A DNA stretch of 64,000 bases. Source: Ligustrum vulgare (lineage: Eukaryota > Streptophyta > Magnoliopsida > Lamiales > Oleaceae). The stretch's first letter is position 1. The number at the start of each line of letters is the position of its first letter. Position numbers and translations under genes: made by a program. Positions 36,411 to 47,348 of this stretch are shown one piece after another. The stretch is taken from positions 58,974,040 through 59,038,039 of the forward strand of contig OY743176.1 in the NCBI GenBank assembly GCA_963555705.1, written 5' to 3'. Under the pieces are notes generated by a model. That model saw nothing but the letters and a program-made list of their open reading frames with translations. It was not told the DNA's origin and made no database searches.

Positions 36411-38279
36411 TCCCGAAAAAAAATAATAAAAGCCCATGTTTGATTTTTATTAAAATTTTCTCATTTTTCTACAGTACTCAATCTCAACCATTCATTAAAA
36501 GTCAATGCCACAATATTTGACTTTTCATTCAAAATTCAACCATCTATTCTCTTAAAACCTACTATTCATTTAAAAAAAAAAAATCATTTTAACTAAAATC
36601 AAACATATAATAAATAAATAATAAAATTTGGAATTATGTTTAACAGAGGACACAAGACACGTTTATGGTTGAAATCTCACCATCAACAAGTAGTGTCCAC
36701 TTACTATCATATGTTTTCAAATGATTTCTAATGTGTGACCATCACTTCTCATTTTCTATTTATCACACCGTTCTTTTATATAATCATTACAATTTCTTAA
36801 ACCACTTTTTAATCACACATTTTCTCTCACCAATTTCAACCACGTATTTTAGAAAACACCAAAAAATAAAAAAAAATTGGCTACAACTAGCAGCCGAACA
36901 ATTCGTATAATTTTGAATGCAAGTTTTAGAATCTAAATGTGAGTCTTTTCAATTTCAGTGGTGACATTTTCAGAAAGAACATGCAGCTTGTTGGATACAT
37001 GTCCTTCAGTATCCAAGTAATGTGGGTAATCGATATCAGACACACTGCCTAGAAAGGCCAATTAGACAAGGTTTTGAAAAGCTAAAATCTACTTCTGAAA
37101 GAAGCTATTTTTGGTCATATTTGCATAATTTTGTGAAAGTACTTTGTTTGATAAGAAAAAGTTTTTGAAGGAAGCTAACCCAATATTATCCTTCAAAAAG
37201 CTACAGCATGTCAAATGGGTTTTAATGGTGACCGAGCGTCGTGGAATCTCATGGTTACCCAATTTTTGTAGATGAAACTAAACGTCATGTTGTAGCCCTT
37301 GTTTGAGATCCATTATTTGAGAATAATGTGGTTTGTAATAGTAAAATTTGACTCAAATCAAAGATATTCAAGTTGGTGTAGAATAAGCCAACACGTCTTA
37401 ATTAACAATTTCAAGACAATAAATTTTTCTTAATATTTTCCCTCCCATATAATTTCCAATTTGACATTACATACATAAAGTCATTTGAATTATAAACGTA
37501 TTTCATAAATCCTGGACGAAAGAGGTCAAGACTGGGAATGCAAGGTTGGAAGTTGGAACTTGAGGATAATTTGTCTTCTACAATTTAAACCAAGTTTAGG
37601 ACCTCTTGAAATAGGAAACCAATTGTCATAGCTAATTCAAATGCTAAACAAGTATAAGGAGCTAGGTGAAACTAAGATTCTTTTACTGATTTAGCACCTA
37701 GCATATTAAGCCCATATTTGACGTAAATTAAAAATATATTTCTAGTATCGATAAAAGTTGATAAAATGTGCGATTAAAAAGTTATGAGTCCCATGAAATG
37801 CGTTATTAAAATAATTCTTTACATTAATTTGAGGTTTTGATTTGATTTAAAACCAACGAAACAGAGACTAAATATAGAGTTATAGAATTATCAAATATAT
37901 GTCAAAATAGAAATGCATCATGACCATAAAAAGCATGAAAAAAAAAAAACCCAAAATATCTGCCCTCCCTCTCTATCCATCCAAGGAATAGGTTTGACAC
38001 TACTTCACACTCAAAAATAGAAGCATGCTGATCCTAATATGAATCATCTGTAATTTGAAAAGATAATTTACCAGTAAAAATAAGTCTCCTAAACACGTCA
38101 AGAATAAAGAGCCTGCACGAAAAGAAAATAAATAGAGATTTCTAAAAAAGAAAGATTCTCAAAAGCATTCTTATAATCTTTGGTACAAATAAGGGGTGGA
38201 GCTAGCTAAGGCGCAGCGCGATTGCTGGACGGCGTTGGACCTTAAGCTCCTAGCCCTGCCCAGTCAAATTAAGAAAAAG
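36411..38279. other. AT-rich DNA with one unassigned exon-like piece
   Basis: On the minus strand about 36950-37060 encodes SVSDIDYPHYLDTEGHVSN followed by KLHVLSEN after an acceptor-like CTAG. It looks protein-derived but I cannot name it. A GGGGTGGAGCTAGC block at 38194 resembles the edge of another repeat. Otherwise nothing. Confidence 0.3.
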
Positions 38280-39530
38280 GGATAATTACACTACATACTA
38301 CATCTGTATCCATTATTAAAATTTTACTTACATTATACCTTCATTTTTCTCGATGAGGCTCGATGTGTTGTTGAAAGAAATCATCGTTGATTTTTTAATC
38401 AAGTTTTCACCAATTCTACAACGTTTTTGATGAAATACATGACCGAATATAACGAAAGTATCATAAAATTTTTGTAAAGTATCAAGGTGTGATACTAAAG
38501 TTCCGCCCAAAATATTATAAAAACTTGATAGAATTTCAGGTTGTGATACTAAAAATTTGAAAGTATCATTTGTATTATGTTGTGATATTTTAAAAATATC
38601 ATAAGATACTATTAAAGTATCATAATATGATACTTGTGATGAAGAACATATTTTTTCAGTAAAAAGAAAAATCGAGGATTCTTTAAAATGACATAAATTT
38701 CAGTTATGATACTAAAAGTTGAGTATTTGTGCAAGGAAAAAATACACAAGTAAGAAATTTTAAAGATAAGATTTAAAATTTAACAAACTTGTTCTTTTAG
38801 TTCAAAAATCATGTTTTGTTAAAAATATATATATATATAATTAAATAATTAAGGTTACAACTATACAATTTATGGTCACATGTCATGAGTTACAAATTTT
38901 AAAAATCACAAATTATTAGAATGTCTCAGGCTAGACCGTAGCTGACAGCGGTGATTTAAAGGTAACTGCGACGTCGACACTTATCTCAAGGCAACGACGA
39001 CACCCTTTCTCCCCATAGCATCACCACATGCCCACCGGACTCCTTCACTATTTCGAACTTCTCCGATCCGAAAAGCGATGCGGATTATAGGTGGCGCCTT
39101 GGTGGTGTTATCTGTGTTCAGATCTGTGTGTAAGGTAGAAGCAACTATACAATCAATGTGTATAGGCCTCATGCGTTGTTCATAAGCTGGCCCAACGGCT
39201 CCTCCAGCGCGCATCCGCAATTGCTCGTTGGCTGTTGATTTTGTGGTGTGTTGGTTGTTGGATAAATGGCAGTTGTTGCAATTATGTTTTTGGAATGGCG
39301 GCGATGGTTGTGGTCGTTGCAAGTGTAAGGTGGGATGAGTTGGGTTGTAGATCTTCTGGTGGTGGTAGGAACTGGTGCATGTGTTGACAACGATCTATTG
39401 TGGTGGTGGTGGTGGTGGTGGTGGTGGTGGAGGTGGAGGTGGTGTTGATGTTTGTGTGGTGTTGGCTGTGGTCGATGGACGACAGTCGGTGGTGGTGGTG
39501 GAATCATGGACCTTAGCTACTTTTTTGCTA
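38280..39530. repeat. GATAC-rich and GTGG-rich block, copy 2
   Basis: Starts GGGATAATTACAC (38280), then a GATAC/GTATC-rich segment (38450-38720), then a GC-richer part with a (GGT)n run at about 39400-39450. It shares these three traits with 16740-17770. Antisense frames such as the His-rich one at 39169-39507 come from the GGT run and are not genes. Confidence 0.4.
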
Positions 39531-39867
39531 ATATTTTAAATGTTGCTTAAGAAAATGTGTAACCTAATAATTGATTCAAAAATTAAATAATTGTGACATA
39601 ATAATTTAATAATCGTCACTCAAAATATTTGTGATCAAATAGTTTTATAAATTGTGACCTAAAAATATCCCAAATTCTATTAATTTGACATTTGTAACCT
39701 ATTGATTTTATAATATGTAACCTTGAAATTAGTTTTTGACCTAAAAAATTGACACGTCTAAACTTGTAAATCTTGATTCTCAGCCTCGACACCACACAAC
39801 GCATTACGCCTTTTAGAACCTTGGCTGGTGTAATTTTGTTTGTGTAAACGACCAAAAAATTGAGGGG

Positions 39868-40605
39868 AAATTACATACAATACCCTAAAAAACTACCTAA
39901 TTTCATTAATACCCTATTAACAAATTCAATTAATTAACAACGTATTTAATACGTTGTAAACCAATCCCCAGAATTCCCAAACCCTGTTTCATTGCTACAA
40001 CCGTGCACCCTCCATTATCATTCCTCCAGAAGTTCCGTTCTTGTTCCTCATGCGTCGTCCGTATTCTCACTGCAATTGGTGTCGTCCTACCAGTCCTCCA
40101 CCACAATCCGCCATTAATCACGTTGCTTCTTTCGTTTATTTCATATTAATTAAGGCGAAATCACCCAAGAGGGATAGAAAAGATGTGACCATCTTCTCCG
40201 ACATTTATTTGTCAGTTCCAACGACAGACTAGGCGGCTTCACAATAGTGATCTGACAAAGGGAATCCATGGTTTAAATTGGGTGCTAAGATTGCTTGCAC
40301 TTTGGATAATATTTGGGCGCCATATGATTGTTCCACCATGAATATTTGTTTTCAGACAATTCACATGCATTACAGAGATCATAGCCCAAGATGAATAATT
40401 GATAGTAGAGTTGGAGCTGAGTGGTGAAGTGAAGTGAAAGGACAAATTTTGTAGATGAATATTATGTCGTGGGATGATGGACAATAATAAGAATATAGGA
40501 TGTAAAAGAAGAATGAGTGTCATTGCTGGGTAAAAATTTTTTTATATCTCAAGGGGTAGTTGTAGTTTTTGGAGGCTTGTGTAATTATCTAGTTTTTGTG
40601 AAAGT
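39868..40605. mobile_element. Candidate small inverted-repeat element
   Basis: AAATTACATACAATACCC...AAAAAACTACC at 39870 is roughly mirrored by GTAGTTTTTGGAGGCTTGTGTAATTATC at 40560-40588. The similarity is imperfect and no target duplication is sure. It contains no supported gene. Confidence 0.3.
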
Positions 40606-40889
40606 TGTTGGATTTGGATTGTTTTGAAAAAGGAAAGATAAACTAAAATATTCCGTCACTTTTTCAATAAATGAATGAGAATTATGATAGATGTATAATC
40701 TTTTTGTAAAACATTAGTTATAATTCATGATGTGGTAAAATGTGGTATATTGATTTTTAAAATGATGTGATTAGTAAATTAACAAGAGTGTGCTATATAT
40801 GATTGTAAGTCAAAAGTTATAAGAATGTGTTGTACATATATCATAATTCAATGAATATTTACAAAAATTGAAAAAGTTCAAGTAGAAAA

Positions 40890-42330
40890 AAGTGATAACG
40901 TTTCATTTTTTCACCATGTTACTTTTTAATTAAAAGAAAAAGTGATATTATGTATTTTTTTTTATTTTAAAAAAGTGACACTGTGTTACTTTTTCACTAA
41001 AAAATGACATTTAAGTAGTAAAAGATTGATCTATCTATTACTGCTTCCAAATTGCGTGTTTTTGTATGGAGAATGAAGAATGTGTAATATATCTGATGAT
41101 GCTAAAAATCGCACTTGGAATATTCCGAGCTTGAGTAATAAACTAGCACGAACTGGATCTCCGAATACCTGCAATAAAGGCGAGGAGGTGTGTCTTCGTC
41201 GCCTCGCCTTTATTGCAGGTATTCGGAGATCCAGTTCGTGCTAGTTTATTGCTCAAACTCGAAATATTTCAAGTGCGATTTTTAGCATCATCAATATCTA
41301 TTAATATTTTTGGATATTTGTAATTTGTTAAGTTACAATGATTCAGGTAGTCAAAGATAGGTATTGGAAAAATTTAAAAGTTACATTCGAGTAGCAAAAA
41401 ATCACAATAAAAAATGATAAAAAGAGACATTGTGTAACTTCTTTAAAAAAAGTGAGAAAATTATTAAAAAGATGACAAAAGTTTTAAAAAATTGGCCCTT
41501 TATATCACTTTTTAGTTAAAAGAAAACGTGATAAAAAATGGCACTCTATGTCACTTTTTTAGTAGAAGGATTATTTTTTTTTATTTTTATTTTTTTAAGT
41601 GGTATTTTGTCAAATTTTCTTAAAACAAAGTGGCATTGTATTACATTTTAGTTATAAAAAAAAAAAAAAAAGAGGCATTGTGTCACTTTTTTATTAAAAA
41701 AGTGATAAAATGATAAAAAGTGAGATTGTGTATTGTGTCACTTCTTTTAATTAAAAAAATGATAGAGTGATATAAAATGACATTGTGTCTTGTATCACTT
41801 TTTTTATTAAAAATTGAAAAAGTGACATTCAAGTAGCAAAAAGTAACAAAACGACACTTTGTTTTACTAAAAAGTGACATTGTACCACTTTTTAATTAAA
41901 AGAGAAGGCTAGTTAAAACCAAAGTGATGAGGCAAAAAAAAAAGTGGCATTGTGTAATATATCCGTTAATATTTGTGGATTTGTGTAATTTGTTAACTAA
42001 TGATGAATATTGGAAAAAATGAAATTGGCCTTGAAGTAGAAAAAAGTGACAAATTGTCACTTTTTAGATAAAAGAAAAAATGATAAGTCAATTTTTTTTA
42101 ATAAAAAAAGACACAATTATTACAATATTTTGAATAAAATTAACAAGTTATGAATTTATTCTAAGATTTTAATTTATATTTGATTGAGAAAATAACGTAC
42201 ATATCAATTTTTTAAATTAAAAACAAGTGACATTATGTCACTTTTTAAAAAAATGATAAAATTATTAAAAGAGTGATAAAAACATTAAAAAAGTGGCACC
42301 CAAGATTTACAAAGTATTTTTACTTTCTAT
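40890..42330. repeat. Palindrome-rich GTGACA/TGTCAC array
   Basis: Dozens of degenerate units of the form AAAAAGTGACATTGTGTCAC followed by TTTTT, each itself an inverted repeat, alternate with A- and T-runs. It is interrupted at 41094-41293 by a hairpin element. No coding content. Confidence 0.75.
41094..41293. mobile_element. 200-bp hairpin element with 92-bp arms
   Basis: Arms 41094-41185 and 41202-41293 are inverted copies with about four mismatches; the loop is 16 bases. ATATC flanks both sides (41089-41093 and 41294-41298). A near-identical site without the insertion is present at 41951-41990 (TGTGTAATATATC then CGTTAATATTTG), which supports insertion with a 5-bp duplication. It is MITE-like; family unknown. 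Transcribed, it would fold into a long near-perfect RNA hairpin. Confidence 0.85.
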
Positions 42331-42408
42331 AAATTTCAAAAGTGTATTTTTGTAAATGGTCAAAAAATAAGGGTATTTGTGTTAATACAATTATTGAGGT
42401 ATTAGTCC

Positions 42409-42463
42409 GGCCCACATTATTCATCAGCTCGGCCCCTTAAGCATAACCCAAAACAGAAGCCCA
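42409..42463 (+). promoter_or_regulatory. Two TGGGCY (site II-like) motifs upstream of TBCC
   Basis: GGCCCA at 42409-42414 and GCCCA at 42459-42463 are reverse complements of TGGGC(C/T), the TCP-bound site II class often found in promoters of growth-related plant genes. A pyrimidine-rich leader follows. Function is inferred. Confidence 0.4.
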
Positions 42464-42469
42464 AGTGAA

Positions 42470-44586
42470 AGTACATTTCCTTCCTCTTCCTCCAGTTAAC
42501 TCCCCAACCGGCCAGCACTTTCGAATCCCCGATCGAAAAAAAACCGTCCGCTCACCAGTCCGCCGCAGCTACGCTCCGCTCCTCCTCCTCGCCCGATGCC
42601 CGCTCTTCTTCTAAATCCAACCAATCTCCTTCCTTGAAATTCGAACGATTTCAACGAAATTTGGGGCTAATTACGTTTTGGGTACAAAACGGACAAACCC
42701 AGATTTTGCAGTGTAATTGACTTGAGAATACGGATTCAAAACTGTGTGGCATTGCGAAAAACTGAAAGGATCCGCCGCTGACGATCTAACCTTCAACGGG
42801 CATCCAGTTCTCACCAATACTCCGCTATCGAGGTCTCATTTTCTTCTCCTCAATTTTAATTCGTGATAAGGGCTTAACAGTTTGTTTATTAATTCAAAGC
42901 TCTCGGTCGCTTCAATTGGTTTTTGCGTGCAATTTTTTTGCTTCTCTATGTACTGTTTTCTTTATACTTTGTCATTTCTGATTAGGGAATTGGATGATTT
43001 CTTGTTCACACTGAAGATGGTTGGATCTGGAGTGTCTTTTAGAGTGAGAAATAACAAGTTCTTTTTGATATCTTAACGGGTGGGGGTGATCGAGTAATGT
43101 TAATTTCATTTGAGAGTGTTAAAACCGTGTATTTCAACGATTCTCTTTTTATCTGTTCAATAACAATTATCCATGTGAGAGTATTAAACCCGTGTTTCTG
43201 GTATCAAGCTGTGCTGAGGTCTGCAAGCTCCATCAGAACATTTTTTAAATAACTTTATTGAAGAACCTCTCTTAAATATCCATCTTAAAAACTCAAATGA
43301 GAAAACTCATTACACATGAGAGTGGGATTCAGAGGGGTCTTTATTTGGTGGATATGGGTAGGTTTGGTATCAAGCTGTGCTGAGGTCTGCAAGCTCCATC
43401 AGAACATTTTTTATATAACTATATTAAAGAATCTCTCTTAAATATCTATCTTAAAAATTCAAGCTCATTACGCATGAGAGTGGATTCAGAGGGGTCTTTA
43501 TTTGGTGGATATGGGTAGGTTTGGTATCATGCTGTGCTGAGGTCTGCAAGCTCCATCAGAACATTTTTTAAATAACTGTATTAAAGAATCTCTCTTAAAT
43601 ATCCATCTTAAAAATTCAATTGAGAAAACTCATTACACATGAGTGGGATTCAGAGGGGTCTTTATTTGGTGGATATGGGTAGGTTTTAGGACAATGATCA
43701 CAATATTATGTTTAATCCTTGTTGTCTAGATTCTTTTTAAATGGTAGAGTGACAAATGGGGATAACTTGTGCCTTGCGTGATGTTTTGTCTCATTTCTCT
43801 AAAGACGAGTGTCTAACTTGTCTTGGTACAAGCCTTGGGCCAATTAGCTATAAGAAAATACAGAATAGTTTGTAAAGCATTAACGATCCTATTCTTTTTT
43901 TCCTAAATGAATGACGTTCTGAGAAATATGTTCATCAATCAATCTTTATTCTAGTATTTTCTTAATTTTTCTCGTATTTCAAAACTCTTGCACCTAGTTA
44001 GTTTATGCCCCCACCAGACATGGTTCTTAGCTCGACCTTCAATTGAAGCTCAAATTTTCTTTCATTAGTGATATATAACAGTAGCATTTAGATTATTATA
44101 ATATATCAAGAAACTGATCACTATATCAATGCACTATGATAATCTCCTTGCTTTGACTGCAAAATAACTCTCTCCTTTCTGCACATTACAATTTAAAAAG
44201 CCATTCTTAAAAGTTAAATCCTAAATCATTTGTTTATTTTCATCTTTCCGTTGTTACAAATACCACCTATTTTAAGCATTTTTGGCTCAGCTTAAAAGGT
44301 ACTTGATCGCCCATTTATGCATTATTTGATCACATTTATAAATATCGTGCCTGGATAGATTGTTTTAATTTTTTTTTTTAATTTCAGCATCCTCTCTCAT
44401 TTCTTAAAATATAAGTACAACGTCTTTTTAATAAAAATCTATCTTTTAATAGTTAAATGAACAAAAACAGTTTATTAGACACTTGCTACAAAACTGAGAT
44501 GTTGATGGCTTAATCATTATATATCGAAGGTTAAGATATAAATTAAGGACCCAACTTTTATTGTATTTCTTCCTTTTCCAATCCAG
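42470..44586 (+). other. Probable TBCC 5' leader exon and leader intron
   Basis: 42470-42832 is CT-rich and GC-richer than its surroundings, like a plant 5'UTR. A candidate donor AG/GTCTCA is at 42833. A candidate acceptor CAATCCAG at 44586 sits 37 bases before the TBCC ATG and follows a T/C-rich tract. That would give a leader intron of about 1.75 kb. The donor is weak, so the exact junction is uncertain. Confidence 0.45.
43200..43686. repeat. Minisatellite, three copies of 157-166 bp
   Basis: Copies start at 43200, 43366 and 43523, each with GGTATCAAGCTGTGCTGAGG (T for one A in copy 3), and end in GGATATGGGTAGGTTT. It lies within the probable TBCC leader intron. Confidence 0.95.
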
Positions 44587-44623
44587 AAACAGACTAGAGA
44601 CCTTCCTTTGAGGCACAGGCAAA

Positions 44624-45745
44624 ATGGAAGAAAATGGGCTTGGCTCAAATGATTTAAATCCTGGAGACACCACAAAGACTGTGGCCGACACAGCCATTGA
44701 TCAAATCCTCCAACAGAAGCATGTGGCAGTGCTGGAACGCCTCTCCAATCGTCACCAATCGCGACTGGCTGAAAAATCCGTCACCGACTCCAAAAGCCCC
44801 AATGCCCCTCCCTCCTTTGAGTCTACTCAATACTTCCTCACCCAGTTCTCTCATTCTAAAGTCTCCATTGAGTCACATCTCTCCCAGATCCACCAACTGC
44901 AAGACCAAAACCATCGCTTGGATTCAAACCTAAAACCTGACCTTGATATGATCTCCCTCTCAATATCCGACCTTGAGAAGCTCGTCGCCGAGAATTCTTA
45001 TTTCTTGCCGTCCTATGAAGTTCGCACATGCCTCAAAACCATTGCCGATCTGAAGCAGTCCCTAGATGATGTCACCTCTCTCGTTATCCCCAAGAAAAAA
45101 TTCTCCTTCAAAAATAAACCCTCCAAAAAATCTGCAAATCTAATTCTTGACAATGCCATTTCTGAGAAGAACCTGAATGCAGGGTCGGAAAATTTGGGAT
45201 TTAAGCATTTGAGCATGTCTCTAGGGTTTAGGGACAAAGAGAAGGAGTTATTAGTTAAAGAATTTGATAAGAGTGATATGCAGGGACAAAATGGGGAATT
45301 TACATTATCGGGTTTGAGGGATTGTGAGGTGAGACTGAAGGGCCGTTTAAGGGCTCTGTTTATTGATAGATTGACAAATTGTAGGATTTATGTTGGGGCT
45401 GTAATGGGGTCAGTTTTGATAGAGGGAGTGGAGGGGTGTATTTTTATATTGGCTTCACATCAGATCAGGATTCATCACTCAAAAATGTGTGATTTCTATC
45501 TTCGAGTAAGGAGTAGACCGATAATTGAGGACTGCAATGGGGTTAGGTTTGCACCGTATTGCCTGAACTATAAAGGGATTGAAAAGGATCTTGAGGAGAC
45601 AAATCTTGGTGAAGAAACAGGTAACTGGGCAAATGTGGATGATTTTATTTGGTTGAGAGCAGTGCAATCTCCTAATTGGTCGGTTTTGCCTGATAATGAG
45701 CGCACTCAGACGGTGGATATTTCGAATTCCAGAGATGTGAATTGA
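44624..45745 (+). CDS. TBCC: Tubulin-folding cofactor C (TBCC / PORCINO)
   Basis: 373 residues without an intron in the coding part. The family acts in the cytosol with cofactors D and E to release GTP-tubulin heterodimers by stimulating GTP hydrolysis on beta-tubulin; the Arabidopsis gene PORCINO is needed for microtubules and embryo division. Residues about 22-140 form the helical N-terminal domain (HVAVLERLSNRHQSRL at its start). Residues about 205-345 are the beta-helical C-CAP/TBCC domain: LRDCEVRLKGRLRALFIDRL, GSVLIEGVEGCIFILASHQI. The HQIRIHHS stretch contains R282, matching the catalytic arginine of the Q-x-R finger, and RPIIEDCNGVRFAPY follows. VDDFIWLRAVQSPNWSVLP closes it. The ATG at 44624 is chosen because it starts the conserved N-terminus and follows the acceptor at 44586. 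No damage is seen; it is the only intact host gene here. Confidence 0.93.
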   Translation: MEENGLGSNDLNPGDTTKTVADTAIDQILQQKHVAVLERLSNRHQSRLAEKSVTDSKSPNAPPSFESTQYFLTQFSHSKVSIESHLSQIHQLQDQNHRLDSNLKPDLDMISLSISDLEKLVAENSYFLPSYEVRTCLKTIADLKQSLDDVTSLVIPKKKFSFKNKPSKKSANLILDNAISEKNLNAGSENLGFKHLSMSLGFRDKEKELLVKEFDKSDMQGQNGEFTLSGLRDCEVRLKGRLRALFIDRLTNCRIYVGAVMGSVLIEGVEGCIFILASHQIRIHHSKMCDFYLRVRSRPIIEDCNGVRFAPYCLNYKGIEKDLEETNLGEETGNWANVDDFIWLRAVQSPNWSVLPDNERTQTVDISNSRDVN

Positions 45746-46958
45746 GAAAATTTTTTGAGTCTTTTTTCCATTGACTAAGATTTAGTGTTTCTCATTGCAG
45801 GCTTCATTTTGTAAAGAAGGTGACTTCTTTTTCGGTTCCATTTGTTATTTATTGCTGCAAACTCATGACACAAAACATATTAGAATTAATTACTTATTAT
45901 TCTAGCTGTTTTCAAATTGTATTTGTATGATACTTCATTGTTTATCATATTTGATTGCTATATGTTTTGATGCCATGTTTATATGTTAGTCGCTATACAT
46001 TTAAATTTCTCTAATTGTTTCCAGTTCTTGATGTTTTTTCTATGGTGCCTCAGTTCAGTTTCTTCTGTCATATCCACCAGCTTCTCTTCTTTGAAATTAG
46101 CGACTGCCAATTATGGAATACTGAGTTAGAGTATAGAGTTAGACTGTTATTCTAGTTGTCCATTCTTTGATCTCAATGTTATCTCTATCTATTTTGCAAT
46201 TAAGGACAAAAAGAAGCACAAAAAACCCAATTTTCTTAGTACTCTCGAACTCAGGAGAATGATCTCCTGCAACGGTGGGCGAGAGTCAGGTGATCATTAA
46301 ACGAGGTCCCACCACCTTGTATCATGTGGTGGGGCCTTGGAACCCGATCTCCTAGCACGTATGCGGTGAGCATGATATCTCCTGTCCATTGTGGACAGGA
46401 GATCAGGACTGCTCGAACTCAACCCCAGGTGTAGCATCCATAACTCTTACAGTGACCAGAAGGGAAAAAGGTTTGTCTGATGCCTCAAACTACGGAAGAA
46501 AGGTTGTTTGATGCCTCAAACTAAGGTACAAGTATTTAGAAAGTTATGAATTTGTATTTATGAGGTATATGTTGTTTGTTATCCTGCTTTAGAGGTAAGC
46601 CTTCAGTGTGAAGTGGAACTTATTAATGTTGTATCCATCTGCTGAGATTTCACTAGTTGCTGAGTTTGCTCAACAGCTGAAATCTACTATGACGTTGATT
46701 GATATTTGGCAAAAATTGTTGAAAGTCCCTTAATTCTTATGAATATATTGTCCATATAAATGAAATTGTTTCTGGTTTTGGATGCCATGAGTTTCTTAAT
46801 TCATATTTGATTTAAGACTAATGCTATTTATCACGAGTAGCGATGAATTTATACTCAGTTGGCACCTTTCTGTTGAAAACTGAGGAGATGTCTTATACAT
46901 ATACCATGAGCACTTTTTTATTTTCCAATGAATATATGCCAATTAGTTTAGAGATTCA
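45746..46958. other. TBCC 3' flank and non-coding DNA
   Basis: AT-rich. It contains the hairpin cluster at 46240-46440. No other gene seen. Confidence 0.5.
46240..46440. repeat. Cluster of short hairpins
   Basis: Three inverted repeats: CAGGAG/CTCCTG (46252-46269), GTCCCACCAC/GTGGTGGGG (46306-46334), and a perfect 12-bp stem ATCTCCTGTCCA with a 3-base loop (46377-46403). CTCGAACTCA occurs near both edges (46244 and 46411). It could be a small mobile element; no termini are proven. Confidence 0.55.
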
Positions 46959-46978
46959 TCTCTACTAATAATAAATAG
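46959..46978 (+). other. Candidate Helitron 5' terminus
   Basis: A/TCTCTACTAATAATAAAT: a TC start preceded by A, and the TCTCTACTAATAATAAA wording, resemble plant Helitron 5' ends as I remember them. It is in the right orientation for the RepHel gene 6 kb downstream, but no sequence link proves they belong together. Confidence 0.35.
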
Positions 46979-47348
46979 CATACATACTTTTGCAAGTGAT
47001 GGTTCTCGTGTGAGAGTTTGAGGCCCTTGGATCATGTTAAGTTATGGATCGTATCGTCTTGTGCAGTTGAGAGTTTAGGATAATGTGGAGCTTATTTCTT
47101 GAAGTTGAACCATGTTCTTTTGTAATATCTTCATTATGTTATTATGGTTTTTCGTTAACTGTCATTGTCATAAACATCAACAATGGACGTGCATGATCAT
47201 TTGATTCTTACCGTTAATACTCTATTTGTTAAAAGTTTTGTGTTTAAAAACATATTTTTTATGTTTTCGAGGTAAAATATATGATTGAAAAGTAGAGAAA
47301 AAATATATGTGGTAAAAAGATGATTTGGGGAATTGTGTTGTTTAAAAA

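Larger units (their letters stand above)
27883..38270 (-). mobile_element. Candidate non-autonomous Helitron with captured gene fragments
   Basis: On the minus strand the left end reads hairpin (stem CCGTGC/GCACGG), ten bases, TTAG, then T in the flank. Helitron 3' ends have a hairpin about 10-12 bases before CTRR and insert between A and T, so this fits with one C-to-T change. Rightwards, the minus strand carries exon-like fragments of GPAT9-like, SERK-like, cysteine synthase, kinase and YKPN-motif genes, with introns kept and stops gained. No transposase is present. The 5' end (TC on the minus strand) was not found; the right limit given here is only the start of a different repeat at 38280. 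Confidence 0.55.

Noticed and set aside
39169..39507. His-rich and Pro-rich antisense frame
   Set aside because: Produced by the (GGT)n/(CCA)n run; low complexity.
40890..42330. Repeated palindromic units considered as a CRISPR-like array
   Set aside because: No constant repeat plus unique spacer pattern; units are degenerate and this is plant DNA.
42833..44586. Possible separate small gene at 42882-43076
   Set aside because: 64 codons, no motif, lies in the probable TBCC leader intron.
44446..45667. Minus-strand and shifted frames overlapping TBCC (44446-44697, 44654-44854, 45013-45237, 45479-45667)
   Set aside because: Shadows of the TBCC coding sequence; no independent motif.
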